Assembly (NCBI RefSeq): GCF_013618475.1
Contig: NZ_JABJVN010000008.1
Span: 168,545 to 232,544, forward strand
DNA: 64,000 bases
Direction: 5' to 3'
DNA from: Saccharibacillus deserti
Lineage (GTDB): Bacteria > Bacillota > Bacilli > Paenibacillales > Paenibacillaceae
The notes under the pieces are model-generated. The model did not search any database. It worked only from the letters and a program-made list of their open reading frames with translations, and was not told the DNA's origin. Each line of letters begins with the position of its first letter. The stretch's first letter is position 1. A program made the position numbers and the translations under genes. Positions 24,894 through 33,642 of this stretch are shown here, one piece after another.

Positions 24894-26384
24894 ATGCCCG
24901 CCAATCACACGATGATGCAATTTTTCGAATGGCACGTAGACGCCGACGGACAACACTGGAACCGACTCAAAGAAATGGCTCCCGAACTCAAACAATGGGG
25001 CATCGACTCCGTCTGGATTCCGCCCGTCACCAAAGGGCAGTCCGCGGAAGATACCGGCTACGGCGTATACGACCTGTACGATTTGGGAGAGTTCGACCAG
25101 AAAGGTACGGTCCGCACCAAATACGGCACCAAAGAAGAACTGAAAAGCGCCATCGCGGCCTGTCACGAATTCGGCATCGCCGTCTACGTCGATCTGGTCA
25201 TGAACCATAAAGCCGGCGCGGACGAGACGGAACGCTTCAAGGTGGTCGAAGTCGATCCGAACAACCGCAACGAAGTCATCTCCGAAGAACCGTTCGAGAT
25301 CGAAGGCTGGACCAAATTCACCTTCCCGGGCCGGGGCGACCAATACTCCGCGTTCAAATGGGATGCCCGCCACTTCAACGGCACCGACTTCGACAATGCG
25401 ACCGGCAACAACGGCATTTACCGGATCGGCGGCGAAAGCCGCAGCTGGGACGACAAGGTGGACAACGAGTTCGGCAACTACGATTACCTGATGTTCGCCA
25501 ACATCGATTACCGGCTGCCGGAAGTCCGCGAAGAAATGATGGAGTGGGGACGCTGGCTGGTGGACACGCTTCAATGCAGCGGCTACCGCCTGGATGCGAT
25601 CAAGCATATCAACCATGACTTTATCCGCGAATTTGCGGGCGAAATGATCCGCAAGCGCGGCGAAGATTTCTATATTGTCGGCGAGTTCTGGAACAACGAT
25701 CTGAACGCCTGCCGGGAATTCCTGGATAACGTCGATTACCGGATCGATCTGTTCGACGTCGCGCTGCATTACAAGCTGCATGCGGCGTCGCAGGCCGGCA
25801 GGGACTTCGATCTGACAACGATTTTTGACGATACGCTGGTCCAGACCCACCCGACCAACGCGGTCACATTCGTGGACAACCATGATTCCCAACCGGGCGA
25901 ATCGCTCGAATCCTGGATTGACGACTGGTTCAAGCAGAGTGCGTACGCGCTGATCCTGCTGCGGCGCGACGGGTATCCGTGCGTGTTCTACGGCGATTAC
26001 TTCGGCATCGGCGGCGAGAATCCGATCGAAGGCAAGAAGATGGCGATCGATCCGCTGCTCTACGCCCGCTGCCAAAAAGCGTACGGCGAACAGGTCGACT
26101 ACTTCGACCATCCGAATACGATCGGCTGGGTGCGTCTGGGCAGCGAAGAAGTGGTCGGTTCCGGCTGCGCGGTCGTGATCTCGAACGGCGACGAAGGCGA
26201 GAAAAGAATGAACGTCGGCGCGGAACGTGCCGGCGAAGAATGGATCGATCTGACCAACACCCGCGAAGAGAAGATCGTGATCGAAGAAGACGGCTTTGCC
26301 ACCTTCCCGGTCAACGGCGGCAGCGTGTCCGTCTGGGCGCTTCCCGAAGAAGACCTCAGCATGGACTGTGCGGCGAGCGAGTAA
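24894..26384 (+). CDS. Cytoplasmic alpha-amylase, GH13 (AmyA type)
   Basis: 496 residues from the ATG at 24894 with GAGGAGG 11 bases upstream. No signal peptide, and the protein begins directly with TMMQFFEWHVDADGQHW, as in liquefying and cytoplasmic amylases. GH13 regions are intact: VDLVMNH (I), GYRLDAIKH with nucleophile Asp234 (II), VGEFW with acid Glu264 (III), FVDNHDS with Asp331 (IV). The C-terminal beta-sandwich ends at SVSVWALPEEDL. It should hydrolyse imported maltodextrins or internal glycogen. The 500-base leader carries a cre-like box and a candidate structured RNA, so regulation may be elaborate. Confidence 0.93.
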   Translation: MPANHTMMQFFEWHVDADGQHWNRLKEMAPELKQWGIDSVWIPPVTKGQSAEDTGYGVYDLYDLGEFDQKGTVRTKYGTKEELKSAIAACHEFGIAVYVDLVMNHKAGADETERFKVVEVDPNNRNEVISEEPFEIEGWTKFTFPGRGDQYSAFKWDARHFNGTDFDNATGNNGIYRIGGESRSWDDKVDNEFGNYDYLMFANIDYRLPEVREEMMEWGRWLVDTLQCSGYRLDAIKHINHDFIREFAGEMIRKRGEDFYIVGEFWNNDLNACREFLDNVDYRIDLFDVALHYKLHAASQAGRDFDLTTIFDDTLVQTHPTNAVTFVDNHDSQPGESLESWIDDWFKQSAYALILLRRDGYPCVFYGDYFGIGGENPIEGKKMAIDPLLYARCQKAYGEQVDYFDHPNTIGWVRLGSEEVVGSGCAVVISNGDEGEKRMNVGAERAGEEWIDLTNTREEKIVIEEDGFATFPVNGGSVSVWALPEEDLSMDCAASE

Positions 26385-26460
26385 TTCTCTGCGTGGCGTG
26401 AACCGCTTCAGGCGGAGCGCAACCCGTCCGAACGTTCGCACATAAATCCGCCCGATTCCA

Positions 26461-26521
26461 AAAAAGACCCGCCAGCCCTGAATCCGCCGTAAAGCGAATT
26501 CGAAGCCGACGGGTCTTTTCG
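26461..26521. terminator. Terminator between amylase and LysE-type genes
   Basis: AAAAGACCCG (26463-26472) pairs with CGGGTCTTTT (26511-26520), with a long 38-base loop. Convergent genes on both sides. Confidence 0.65.
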
Positions 26522-26525
26522 CCTT

Positions 26526-27161
26526 TCAATTTCGCAGCAGCTCTTCCGCAAGGTTCCACAGCAGAATCAGCGCGGTACCCCAAATAAACAGCGCCGATCC
26601 CCGGTTGAACCGGCTCATCAGCCGCCCGCCGCCGTCGAAGCGGCGCAGCACCGAACCGGCTCCGGCCAGGCCCGCAAACCAGATCCAAGAAACAGCGACG
26701 CAGGACGCCGCGAAGCGCAGTTGATCCGCGCCGTTGTAAGCGAGCGCACTCGTTCCGATAACGCCGACCGTATCGAGCAGCGCGTGCGGATTGAGCAGTG
26801 AGACCGAGGCGGCGAACAGAATCTGCTTCGAAGGCGGCAGCGCCCGGGCCGAAGCGGTGCCGCTGCCCGGATCTCCGGACGGACGCGACCACCAGAGCGA
26901 GAAGCCCATGTAGGCGAGAAAAGCGATCCCGGCCAACATCAGGCCGAAGCGAAGCTCTTCGAATTCCAGCACCACGGCGGAGACGCCGAACACGGCCAGC
27001 AGGATAAGCAGCGTATCGCACAGCGCCGCGGCGATGATGGCCGGAAAGGCCCCGGACAAGCGCGGCTGGGCCGCGCCTTGGGTAAATATGAATACGTTCT
27101 GCACGCCAAGCGGCAGAATCAGGCCGAGGGCCAGGACGAATCCGTGCAGCATGGCTTCCAT
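26526..27161 (-). CDS. LysE/ArgO family amino-acid exporter
   Basis: 211 residues from the ATG at 27159-27161 with AAGGAG 11 bases upstream; the frame stays open far upstream without support. Six membrane segments. The N-terminal FVLALGLILPLGVQNVFIFTQG matches the LysE/ArgO signature, as do CDTLLILLAVFG and SVSLLNPHALLDTVGVIG. It would export basic or other amino acids. It is divergent from a MocR regulator gene, with a shared intergenic region containing direct repeats, so the pair is probably a regulator-exporter unit. Confidence 0.88.
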   Translation of the reverse strand: MEAMLHGFVLALGLILPLGVQNVFIFTQGAAQPRLSGAFPAIIAAALCDTLLILLAVFGVSAVVLEFEELRFGLMLAGIAFLAYMGFSLWWSRPSGDPGSGTASARALPPSKQILFAASVSLLNPHALLDTVGVIGTSALAYNGADQLRFAASCVAVSWIWFAGLAGAGSVLRRFDGGGRLMSRFNRGSALFIWGTALILLWNLAEELLRN

Positions 27162-27217
27162 GGATAGATCGACTCCTTTTCTTCTTCCATGGTACGATAT
27201 CCGGAGCAAAAGAAAAC

Positions 27218-27260
27218 CTCCAATTGGACGGTTTCCGTACCCTCCAATTTCTGACCGTTT
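27218..27260. promoter_or_regulatory. Direct repeats, candidate MocR operator
   Basis: CTCCAATT occurs at 27218-27225 and 27242-27249, each followed by an ACGGTTT or ACCGTTT box (27228-27234, 27254-27260). Two half-sites in direct orientation, 24 bp apart, between divergent exporter and MocR genes. MocR regulators such as GabR are known to bind direct repeats. Confidence 0.65.
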
Positions 27261-27327
27261 GCCGTCCGGCTGCCGGATCATCCGGAAAAGTCCGGTCCGG
27301 AGTCCTACGAAGAAAGGAGACGCCGCC

Positions 27328-28773
27328 ATGGATTGGAAACCTGCCCCGCGTTCGCCTCGCACCCTGCAGGCACAGATTGCCGGCTGGATCGCCGAACGGA
27401 TCGAATGCGGCGATTGGGCAGCCGGCACCCGCCTGCCCTCCCAGCGCGAGTTCGCCGCACGCCTCGGCGTCAACCGCAGCACGGTACAAAATGCGCTGGA
27501 CGAGCTGAAAGCCGGGGGTCTGCTCGAAACCCGCCGCGGCTCGGGCGTCTACGTCTCGGGCAGCGCCTGGAATGCTCTGCTGGCCCGCTCGCAGCCGAAC
27601 TGGCAGCGCCATATCCGCGCGAGCGTACATAAGCCGAACCGGCATACGATCCGGCTGATCAACGATAGCGAGCCCGATCCGTCGTTCATCCGGCTTGGAA
27701 CCGGAGAGCTCTCGCCCGACCTGCTGCCTGTACGGGAGCTGGAGGCATCCCTGCGCGATCTCCGGCTCGACGCGCGATCGATCGGCTACTCCGAACCGCT
27801 TGGCAGCCTGCGGCTGCGCAGGGCGCTGTGCACGAAGCTTGAGACACTCGGCATCCGCGCACAGCCCGATAACGTCTGTATCGTTTCCGGTGCGCTTCAG
27901 GCGCTTCAACTTATCGCCGTCGGCCTGCTTGAAGAAGGCTCGACCGTTTTCCATGAACCGGTCTCCTACCTCAATTCGGTCCATCCGTTTCAATCGGCCG
28001 GCATGCGAATGCGGCCTTTTCGCCCAGACGACAAACCGTTGAAGGAAAAGCTTGAACGATCGGTCCGGGGCCGCCAATCTCTGCTGTACACGGTGCCCAC
28101 GCTGAATAATCCGACCGGACGCAGCTGGAACGAATCCGAGCGTCGCGGCGTATACGAAGCCTGCTCGGAACTGCGCATTCCGATCATCGAAGACGACGTA
28201 TACCGCGACCTTCTATTCGCTCCCGGCATCCCGCCGATCAAATCGCTCGACAATTCCGGTCAGGCGGTCTATCTCGGCAGCCTGTCCAAGTCGCTCAGCC
28301 CCGGTCTGCGGATTGGGTGGATTGTCGCCCCTTCGCCTGCCGCGGCAAGGTTGGCCGATGTCAAAATGCAGACCGATTACGGGTCCAGCGCTTTTTCGCA
28401 GGAAATCGCCGCGCATTGGCTGGAATCCGGCTTGTATGACCGCAACGCGGAGCGGCTTCGGGGCGAACTGCGGCTTCGTGCGAACTCCGTTGAAGAAACG
28501 CTGCGCGAAACGTTCGAAGAATTGGCAGACTGGAAGTCGCCCGAAGGCGGCTTTTATATCTGGCTGAAATTCCGTGATCCGATCGTGGACAAAGGCTTCT
28601 TCCGCCGCCTGCTGGATCGCAAAATATTGATCAATCCCGGCTATATCTACGCACCGGACGACCTGCATCATATCCGCCTCTCCTATGCTTACGCCTCGCG
28701 CGAAGAAATGGGGATCGGCCTTGCGGCCCTGCGCGAAGAAGCGGAACGGGCCTGCCTGCGGCGGCGCGGATAA
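27328..28773 (+). CDS. MocR-type (GntR-HTH/aminotransferase) regulator
   Basis: 481 residues from the ATG at 27328 with an AAAGGAGA site. Residues 8-80 form a GntR winged helix (GTRLPSQREFAARLGVNRSTVQNALDEL, RRGSGVYVS). Residues 110-480 have the fold-type I aminotransferase domain: PTLNNPTGRSW, EDDVYRDLLF and the PLP-lysine motif GSLSKSLSPGLRIGW. MocR proteins bind PLP and a ligand to activate or repress a divergent neighbour; here the neighbour is the LysE-type exporter at 26526-27161. The inducer may be an amino acid. Confidence 0.92.
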   Translation: MDWKPAPRSPRTLQAQIAGWIAERIECGDWAAGTRLPSQREFAARLGVNRSTVQNALDELKAGGLLETRRGSGVYVSGSAWNALLARSQPNWQRHIRASVHKPNRHTIRLINDSEPDPSFIRLGTGELSPDLLPVRELEASLRDLRLDARSIGYSEPLGSLRLRRALCTKLETLGIRAQPDNVCIVSGALQALQLIAVGLLEEGSTVFHEPVSYLNSVHPFQSAGMRMRPFRPDDKPLKEKLERSVRGRQSLLYTVPTLNNPTGRSWNESERRGVYEACSELRIPIIEDDVYRDLLFAPGIPPIKSLDNSGQAVYLGSLSKSLSPGLRIGWIVAPSPAAARLADVKMQTDYGSSAFSQEIAAHWLESGLYDRNAERLRGELRLRANSVEETLRETFEELADWKSPEGGFYIWLKFRDPIVDKGFFRRLLDRKILINPGYIYAPDDLHHIRLSYAYASREEMGIGLAALREEAERACLRRRG

Positions 28774-28785
28774 ACCGGACAAAAC

Positions 28786-28814
28786 AGCCCGCCTCCTGGG
28801 GAGACGGGCTTTTG
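28786..28814 (+). terminator. Terminator of the mocR-type gene
   Basis: AGCCCGCCTCC/GGAGACGGGCT stem with one mismatch, followed by TTTT, 13 bases after the stop. Confidence 0.8.
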
Positions 28815-28925
28815 CCGTTCGATTCGGAAGCGCTGCGGCAGACGGCGCGAACCGCCCGGGCAAATCCGGCCCGGTCCGGCAAAGTGAGATAAACGCTTGA
28901 TCGGAGATCGGCGCAGTGCCGTCCT

Positions 28926-29591
28926 TTACACCCAGCGAATGACGTCTTCCGCAGCCCGGCGCGTCTGCGGCCGGGGTTCCGCCGTCCGGTATCCGAATGC
29001 TGCCATGACGCTGACCCCGTAAGTCCCGTCTTCAAGCAGGCCGGCTTCTTCAAGCACTTCGTCCAGCTTTGCACGGTCGAAGCCTTCGATCGGGCAGGAA
29101 TCGATACCGATCTGCGCGGCGGCCGTCATCATGTTGCCAAGCGCGATATACGTCTGCTTGGATGCCCAGTCGAACAGGCTGCGCTCGTCATTCAGATCCA
29201 TATGTTCTTCCTGGAACGTTTTGTAGAAATCGGTCATCATCTTCTCGACGGTCTCCGGCGGATATTTCTTGACTTCGAGCATCTGCCGCTTCATGTAGGC
29301 CGAATCGTACCGTACGTCGCGGCGGGCCAATATCACGACAAAATGGCTGGCCGTCGGCAGATGTCCCTGCGCGCCCCAGGAGACCGGACGCATTTTCCCG
29401 CGCAGTTCCGGGTCCTGCACCACTACGAATTTCCACGGTTCGAGACCGATCGAGCTTGGGGACAGACGCCCCGTTTCCAGAATGAAGTCGAATTCGTCGG
29501 CCGGAATTTTCCGGTCGGGATCAAAAGTTTTGGTTGCGTGTCTGAATCGGTAGGCATCCAGGATTTCACGCCGTTTTGTTTCGCTGCTCAT
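28926..29591 (-). CDS. NAD(P)H-dependent nitroreductase, NfsB/YfkO-like
   Basis: 221 residues. Nitroreductase fold with RHATKTFDPDRKI (FMN phosphate contact), GRLSPSSIGLEPWKFVVVQD (hallmark), SKQTYIALGNMMTAAAQIGIDSCPIEGF (dimer and flavin), and a C-terminal GYRTAEPRPQTRR segment. It belongs to the oxygen-insensitive group that reduces nitroaromatics and quinones. This group is distinct from the Hbn1-like nitroreductase at 23784. Transcribed alone; an AAGGCGG site lies 10 bases upstream of the ATG. Confidence 0.88.
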   Translation of the reverse strand: MSSETKRREILDAYRFRHATKTFDPDRKIPADEFDFILETGRLSPSSIGLEPWKFVVVQDPELRGKMRPVSWGAQGHLPTASHFVVILARRDVRYDSAYMKRQMLEVKKYPPETVEKMMTDFYKTFQEEHMDLNDERSLFDWASKQTYIALGNMMTAAAQIGIDSCPIEGFDRAKLDEVLEEAGLLEDGTYGVSVMAAFGYRTAEPRPQTRRAAEDVIRWV

Positions 29592-29679
29592 GAGGTAGAC
29601 CGCCTTTTTGATAGATGTGTAAATCGATAATTGGTTACTTTTAATTACCGGTACATTCTATCGCTTTTGCGCCGCCGGG

Positions 29680-30567
29680 TCAATCGGCAAAGATCGTGGG
29701 TCCCTGCATCTTCTCATTCCGATTGACAAGTTCGGCCCGGCTGATTGGTCCGATTTCGATTGTGCCGCCGTTGTCCGCCGCATAACGGAATATGCGGAAC
29801 GATTCCTGCGCGCCCTGATACGTTTCAGCGACGAAATCGAAGGTTCGGCCGTCAGCGCTCCATTGGCAGCTCGAAGAGCCGGAGACCGTATTCCTGTCGG
29901 GAATCGCGGCTTCGAACAGCCGGGCATTGTCCAGGTTATACATGCACGTTTTCATTTCCCCGATCAGCCCGTAACCGAACGCCAGGATATGACCGCCAGA
30001 GTTTACCGAATTGGCGGGCATCCAGGCCGAACCATGGATAACTTCGACGAATCCGTACCCTTCCTGCTCAAGCTCTTCGTTCAGGTTTCGCAGCTGCCCG
30101 CTTGCCAGGTCCACGATAAAAAGCTGGGTGCTTTCGTGATAGCCGGCTTCGATCGCAGCGTAAGACCGATCCGGCGAGACGGTGACGGATTCGACCGTTT
30201 CGGGTGTCTCCGGAAGGTCGATCGCTTGGGGAAGCGAAGGCGCTTCGATCCGCAGCGACTCGAAATCGGCGGTAATCACTTCGGCCTGATCGTAATATTT
30301 CGAGACGCCGGCCGTGACGACGACCTCTCCGTTGATCCAGCGGATCCGGTCCTTTTCTATGCTTCGAAGAGTGTCCCGCCTATCCGGCGCCGAGGCTTCG
30401 GCCGGACGCACCGGAGCGGCCGCTTGAACGGAAGGCGAAGCTTGACTTGTTGCGGTTTCGTTCCGCGTGCGTTCGCCCTGCTGGCTGCATCCGCCGAGCA
30501 GAAGAACCGCCGCGACGACTGCTGCGCCGAGCCGGAGAAGCGGTCTTTTCGACTTTTGTTTATTCAT
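29680..30567 (-). CDS. Lipoprotein of the ECF sigma operon, TolB-like
   Basis: 295 residues. Signal peptide with lipobox LLLGGC, lipidated Cys27 predicted, then a Ser/Thr/Ala linker to about residue 62. The folded part (65-295) has beta-propeller-like repeats (VESVTVSPDRSYAAIEAG, GSSSCQWSADGRTFDFVAET), reminiscent of TolB/WD40-like sensors of Paenibacillus. The start overlaps the stop of the anti-sigma gene (ATGA), so it is translationally coupled as the third gene of the operon. It may help sense the envelope signal that releases the sigma factor; this is inference. Confidence 0.7.
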   Translation of the reverse strand: MNKQKSKRPLLRLGAAVVAAVLLLGGCSQQGERTRNETATSQASPSVQAAAPVRPAEASAPDRRDTLRSIEKDRIRWINGEVVVTAGVSKYYDQAEVITADFESLRIEAPSLPQAIDLPETPETVESVTVSPDRSYAAIEAGYHESTQLFIVDLASGQLRNLNEELEQEGYGFVEVIHGSAWMPANSVNSGGHILAFGYGLIGEMKTCMYNLDNARLFEAAIPDRNTVSGSSSCQWSADGRTFDFVAETYQGAQESFRIFRYAADNGGTIEIGPISRAELVNRNEKMQGPTIFAD

Positions 30568-32042
30568 GGTTGGACCTCCGATTGATCGAGTGCGCGCAGT
30601 ACCCCGTTGATTTTGTTATCGTAAACGAATGGATGTTCATGGCTTCCGCTGGTCCAGTAGAGCACGACAAACCCTCCTCCGGCGAAGACATGCGGATAAA
30701 TATCCGCTTGCATGCCGCTTTCCGCCGTTCGCGGTTCCTGTGCGAATTTCTTCGCTTCTTCTATCGCCCGGTCCCGGCTGCCAAAATCGAACAGCGTTAA
30801 ACGCTCGGAACGTTCCGCATTTCGGGAATCGCGGTCGAGGATCAGTTCCTCCGCTTCGACTCCGTTCATGGGCTGGTCGTAGAACGGAACATCGGCATCC
30901 TGCAGGCCTGTCAGCCTCAGTCCTTTTTCGGCCAATCGCTCTCTCAACGCTTCGATTCCGATCGAGTCTTCGGCTGCTTCCTGTTCTTTGCCCTGCGGGG
31001 GGTTCGGAGCCGCGGAAGCCGCAGGCTCGATCCGCTGCGCGCCCTGGTTGGCTTCGAAGAATCGCAGGATGGAATCGGCCGCCTCGCCGTATGCAGTGCC
31101 CTCAAGGGACATCTCCAGTTGTCGCAGCGTGTAGTTCTGTGGATTCTGCGAATAATAGACCGCTCCGCTGGCTACTGCCCCATCTCCCTGGCGTGTCCAG
31201 TCATAACGGGCAAAGCCCGTTTCCCCGTCCTCGTTGGCATACTGCGAACGCAGCGCCAACCCTTGATAGGTCTGTACCGGGAATCCCTGCTGCTCGGCCC
31301 ATGTCTGACGATCGGGGAAATACGTGCCGATTCCCGAAGCCACGCTGCCGCCGCTGAACGTTTCCGTATACCGGAGCCGTTCTCCCGGATCTCCGGGGTT
31401 TCTTTGTGCCGGGTTACCGGCTTTCTCCGGATTGATGAATTCCGCGCTTACGGATCCATTGGCCCCGATCACGGCTCTTTCCGGTGTCCAACTTCTCGGC
31501 GCAAGCAGCACATAACCTTCTCCGGTGTCGGGGCGCTGCACGAGAACGGCCTGCAGCATTTCGGCTTCTGCGGCCGTAAGGGCAAATGTCATGTCCGGAA
31601 GCTCGGGAACGCTGTCGGTCTGCGCTTTTCCGACAGCCAGTTCGGCTCGCAGAAGGCGCAGGGGGATCGAGACGGTGCCCGTTTTGCCGCCGTCCGCCTT
31701 TTTTCCGGGAAACTCCACCCGGGTCGTCTGCGCCGCTTCCTCGGGGAGTGTTTGGCTTTCCCCTGTTCCATTCGGCTGGGAAACCGGCGGTACGCCGACC
31801 GAAGACTCGGGCGGAATCTGTCTCAGCCCTTCCAGCACCCCGCTTCTCTCCGCCGCGAAACCTCCGCCAAGCAGCGCGGCTCCAAGCGCAAGAACCCCTG
31901 CACGGCGGCGCAGCAGCGCCGCACGGCCGGAATCGGCTTTCACTTTCTGCTCTACTTTTCGCATCATCTGCGGCGTAAACGAATTTTTGCGGAAAGGTTT
32001 CGGCTTCAGCTCTTTTTCCCAATCGATCTCTTTTTTCGTCAT
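30564..32042 (-). CDS. Anti-sigma factor-like membrane protein
   Basis: 492 residues from the ATG at 32040-32042, overlapping the sigma gene stop (ATGA). A short cytoplasmic segment (1-45, MTKKEIDWEKELKPKPFRKN) precedes one membrane helix (about 47-65); the remaining 425 residues are extracytoplasmic. There is no zinc-binding HxxxCxxC motif, so it is an RsiX/RsiV-like non-ZAS type. The external part has two unrecognised regions separated by a Pro/Gln-rich linker around 355-370. It is expected to hold the ECF factor at the membrane until a signal arrives. Confidence 0.72.
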   Translation of the reverse strand: MTKKEIDWEKELKPKPFRKNSFTPQMMRKVEQKVKADSGRAALLRRRAGVLALGAALLGGGFAAERSGVLEGLRQIPPESSVGVPPVSQPNGTGESQTLPEEAAQTTRVEFPGKKADGGKTGTVSIPLRLLRAELAVGKAQTDSVPELPDMTFALTAAEAEMLQAVLVQRPDTGEGYVLLAPRSWTPERAVIGANGSVSAEFINPEKAGNPAQRNPGDPGERLRYTETFSGGSVASGIGTYFPDRQTWAEQQGFPVQTYQGLALRSQYANEDGETGFARYDWTRQGDGAVASGAVYYSQNPQNYTLRQLEMSLEGTAYGEAADSILRFFEANQGAQRIEPAASAAPNPPQGKEQEAAEDSIGIEALRERLAEKGLRLTGLQDADVPFYDQPMNGVEAEELILDRDSRNAERSERLTLFDFGSRDRAIEEAKKFAQEPRTAESGMQADIYPHVFAGGGFVVLYWTSGSHEHPFVYDNKINGVLRALDQSEVQP

Positions 32043-32575
32043 GCTTCGCTCCGCTCCTTTTCCCATAATTCGGACGCTTTGCTCCGCGCCCGCTGAAGTC
32101 TCGTCTTCGCCGCCGATACCGTGATGCCGAGGGCGTTCGCCAATTCTTCCATCGTCATGCCGTAATGCGCCTGCAGCGTGAGAACCTCCCTGTATTTCAG
32201 CGGCAGCTTCAGCACGATCGCCCAGACCTCGCTCGTCAGTTCCTCCCGCAGAAATTCCGTTTCCGCAGATTCCGCCGTATCCGTCTCCGGCACGTAACCG
32301 GGCAGCGCCACTCTGCGCACGAAAGCCAGACGCCGGTACGAATACCAGCGGTTGCGCGCGATGCGCAGCAGCCAGGTCTTGAGCGAAGCTTCCCTTCGGT
32401 ACGTCCCAAGATACTTGTAGGCCCGGATAAACGTTTCCTGCGCGAGATCGTCGGCCAGTTCCCGGCTGCGGGTCATGATATAGAGGAAGTTCCATACGTC
32501 TTCCCCGTAAGTATCCATAATCGACTCCAGATCGTCTGCCGTCATGGATACCTTGTCCTGCCATTCGTACGCCAT
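32039..32575 (-). CDS. ECF-type RNA polymerase sigma factor
   Basis: 178 residues from the ATG at 32573-32575 with an AAGGAGGGG site; an upstream start nine codons earlier lies on top of the ribosome site. Region 2: YGEDVWNFLYIMTRSRELADDLAQETFIRAYKYL; region 4: LKYREVLTLQAHYGMTMEELANALGITVSAAKTRL. No region 3, as in all ECF factors. First gene of a coupled sigma/anti-sigma/lipoprotein operon. Upstream on the minus strand is a GCAACTTTT box (about 32622-32631) resembling ECF -35 elements, so autoregulation is likely; the -10 is unclear. Confidence 0.9.
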   Translation of the reverse strand: MAYEWQDKVSMTADDLESIMDTYGEDVWNFLYIMTRSRELADDLAQETFIRAYKYLGTYRREASLKTWLLRIARNRWYSYRRLAFVRRVALPGYVPETDTAESAETEFLREELTSEVWAIVLKLPLKYREVLTLQAHYGMTMEELANALGITVSAAKTRLQRARSKASELWEKERSEA

Positions 32576-32659
32576 GCCGCCCCTCCTTATCTTCTCTATC
32601 AAACTGACCCCGGAGCCGCAGGAAAAGTTGCCGAATCCGCAAAAAAAGTCCGCACGCCA

Positions 32660-32698
32660 AAACCCCGTATTCGGCAGCTGCCGAGCACGGGGGTTCTG
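32660..32698 (-). terminator. Terminator of the gene at 32780-33349
   Basis: AACCCCCGT-GC-TCGGCAGCTGCCGA-AT-ACGGGGTT fold with TTTTG on the minus strand, ending the small gene upstream and insulating the sigma operon. Confidence 0.8.
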
Positions 32699-32779
32699 AT
32701 GAAACTTCTATTTCCATAGGCATCCGTTACGCAAAGGCGAGCCTTTGAACCGATAACAGATGACTGCGGCTGCAGGCTT

Positions 32780-33349
32780 CTATACGGTGACGTCGAAGTT
32801 GCGGCCGACCTTCACTGTTCGAGCCGGTTCGGAGCGGTTTTCCCAAGGAGGAATCGTTCCCGGTGCTGCCGGAGGCGCATACAGGGAACCCAGCGATTCG
32901 AACGAACCCAACATGGCCCGCGCGTAATCGTCTCCGCCTTTCGGAGCTTTTGGCGTTACTCCTGCCCCTGGCTGCGCGCTCGAAGATTCTTCTTCCGTTT
33001 CTTCGGGAAGAGAGAATGTCGGCTGCTGCGGTTCGGGCTCGCTATGCTCCCGATCCGGCCGCCCTTGTACCGTGAATTCCGGCCGTTCGCCGTTGGCTGT
33101 ATCCAGCAGCGCAATATGGCGTTCCAGCAGCGCGATATGCCGCCTGATGCGCATAGCCCGCTGTTCGCGGTCCTGCTCGGAAGCGGGAAGCTGAAGAACG
33201 CGGGAAAGCTCGACTTCCAGACTAGCTTTGCGGTTCTCGAGCGGTGCCTTGCCGTGGCGGCTCGGCGTGTACGAAGAATTCAGTGCCGGCAATCCGCCGA
33301 TCGGTACAACGGAGCCCATTCTGCCTTGTATACTGCTCATCGAAGCCAT
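32780..33349 (-). CDS. Unrecognised soluble protein with helical core and Pro/Glu-rich linker
   Basis: 189 residues; start at 33349 has an AAGGA site 7 bases upstream (an alternative ATG lies three codons later). Residues 35-85 are strongly helical and charged (ENRKASLEVELSRVLQLPAS, MRIRRHIALLERHIALLDTA), suggesting a coiled coil. Residues 90-145 are acidic, Pro/Ser/Glu-rich and probably disordered. The tail has VGRNFDVTV. No signal peptide or membrane helix. I do not recognise the family. Transcribed alone, with a clear terminator, so it is probably a real gene. Confidence 0.6.
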   Translation of the reverse strand: MASMSSIQGRMGSVVPIGGLPALNSSYTPSRHGKAPLENRKASLEVELSRVLQLPASEQDREQRAMRIRRHIALLERHIALLDTANGERPEFTVQGRPDREHSEPEPQQPTFSLPEETEEESSSAQPGAGVTPKAPKGGDDYARAMLGSFESLGSLYAPPAAPGTIPPWENRSEPARTVKVGRNFDVTV

Positions 33350-33642
33350 CCGCCTTTCCTTTTTTCAAGAATGAAAAACGCCGAATGCCGAATTTGCAAC
33401 CTGTCCAACCGTAGTTCGTCAACAATCGAAAATGTCTCTGCATGATCACGTGGGCTCGACAGGCACAAGCGGATTCGTGGCCGGAGCAGGTCAAAACAAA
33501 CGGAGAAGGATGTCGGTTCCGTATCATTACCCGGTTTCTGGCGCTTGTAACAAGAAAACCAAAAAAATGGGCGGAATACGACAAAGTTCGTCAAGGCAGC
33601 GGATGGGACAGTACCGGCGTACCGGATGCTTCACACCATGGG

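Noticed and set aside
24699..26441. Open frame of 580 codons antisense to the alpha-amylase gene
   Set aside because: Explained by codon bias of the amylase; no recognisable protein features.
26356..28077. Open frame of 573 codons on the minus strand spanning the LysE and mocR genes
   Set aside because: It runs through two well-supported genes in another frame or strand and has no homology features.
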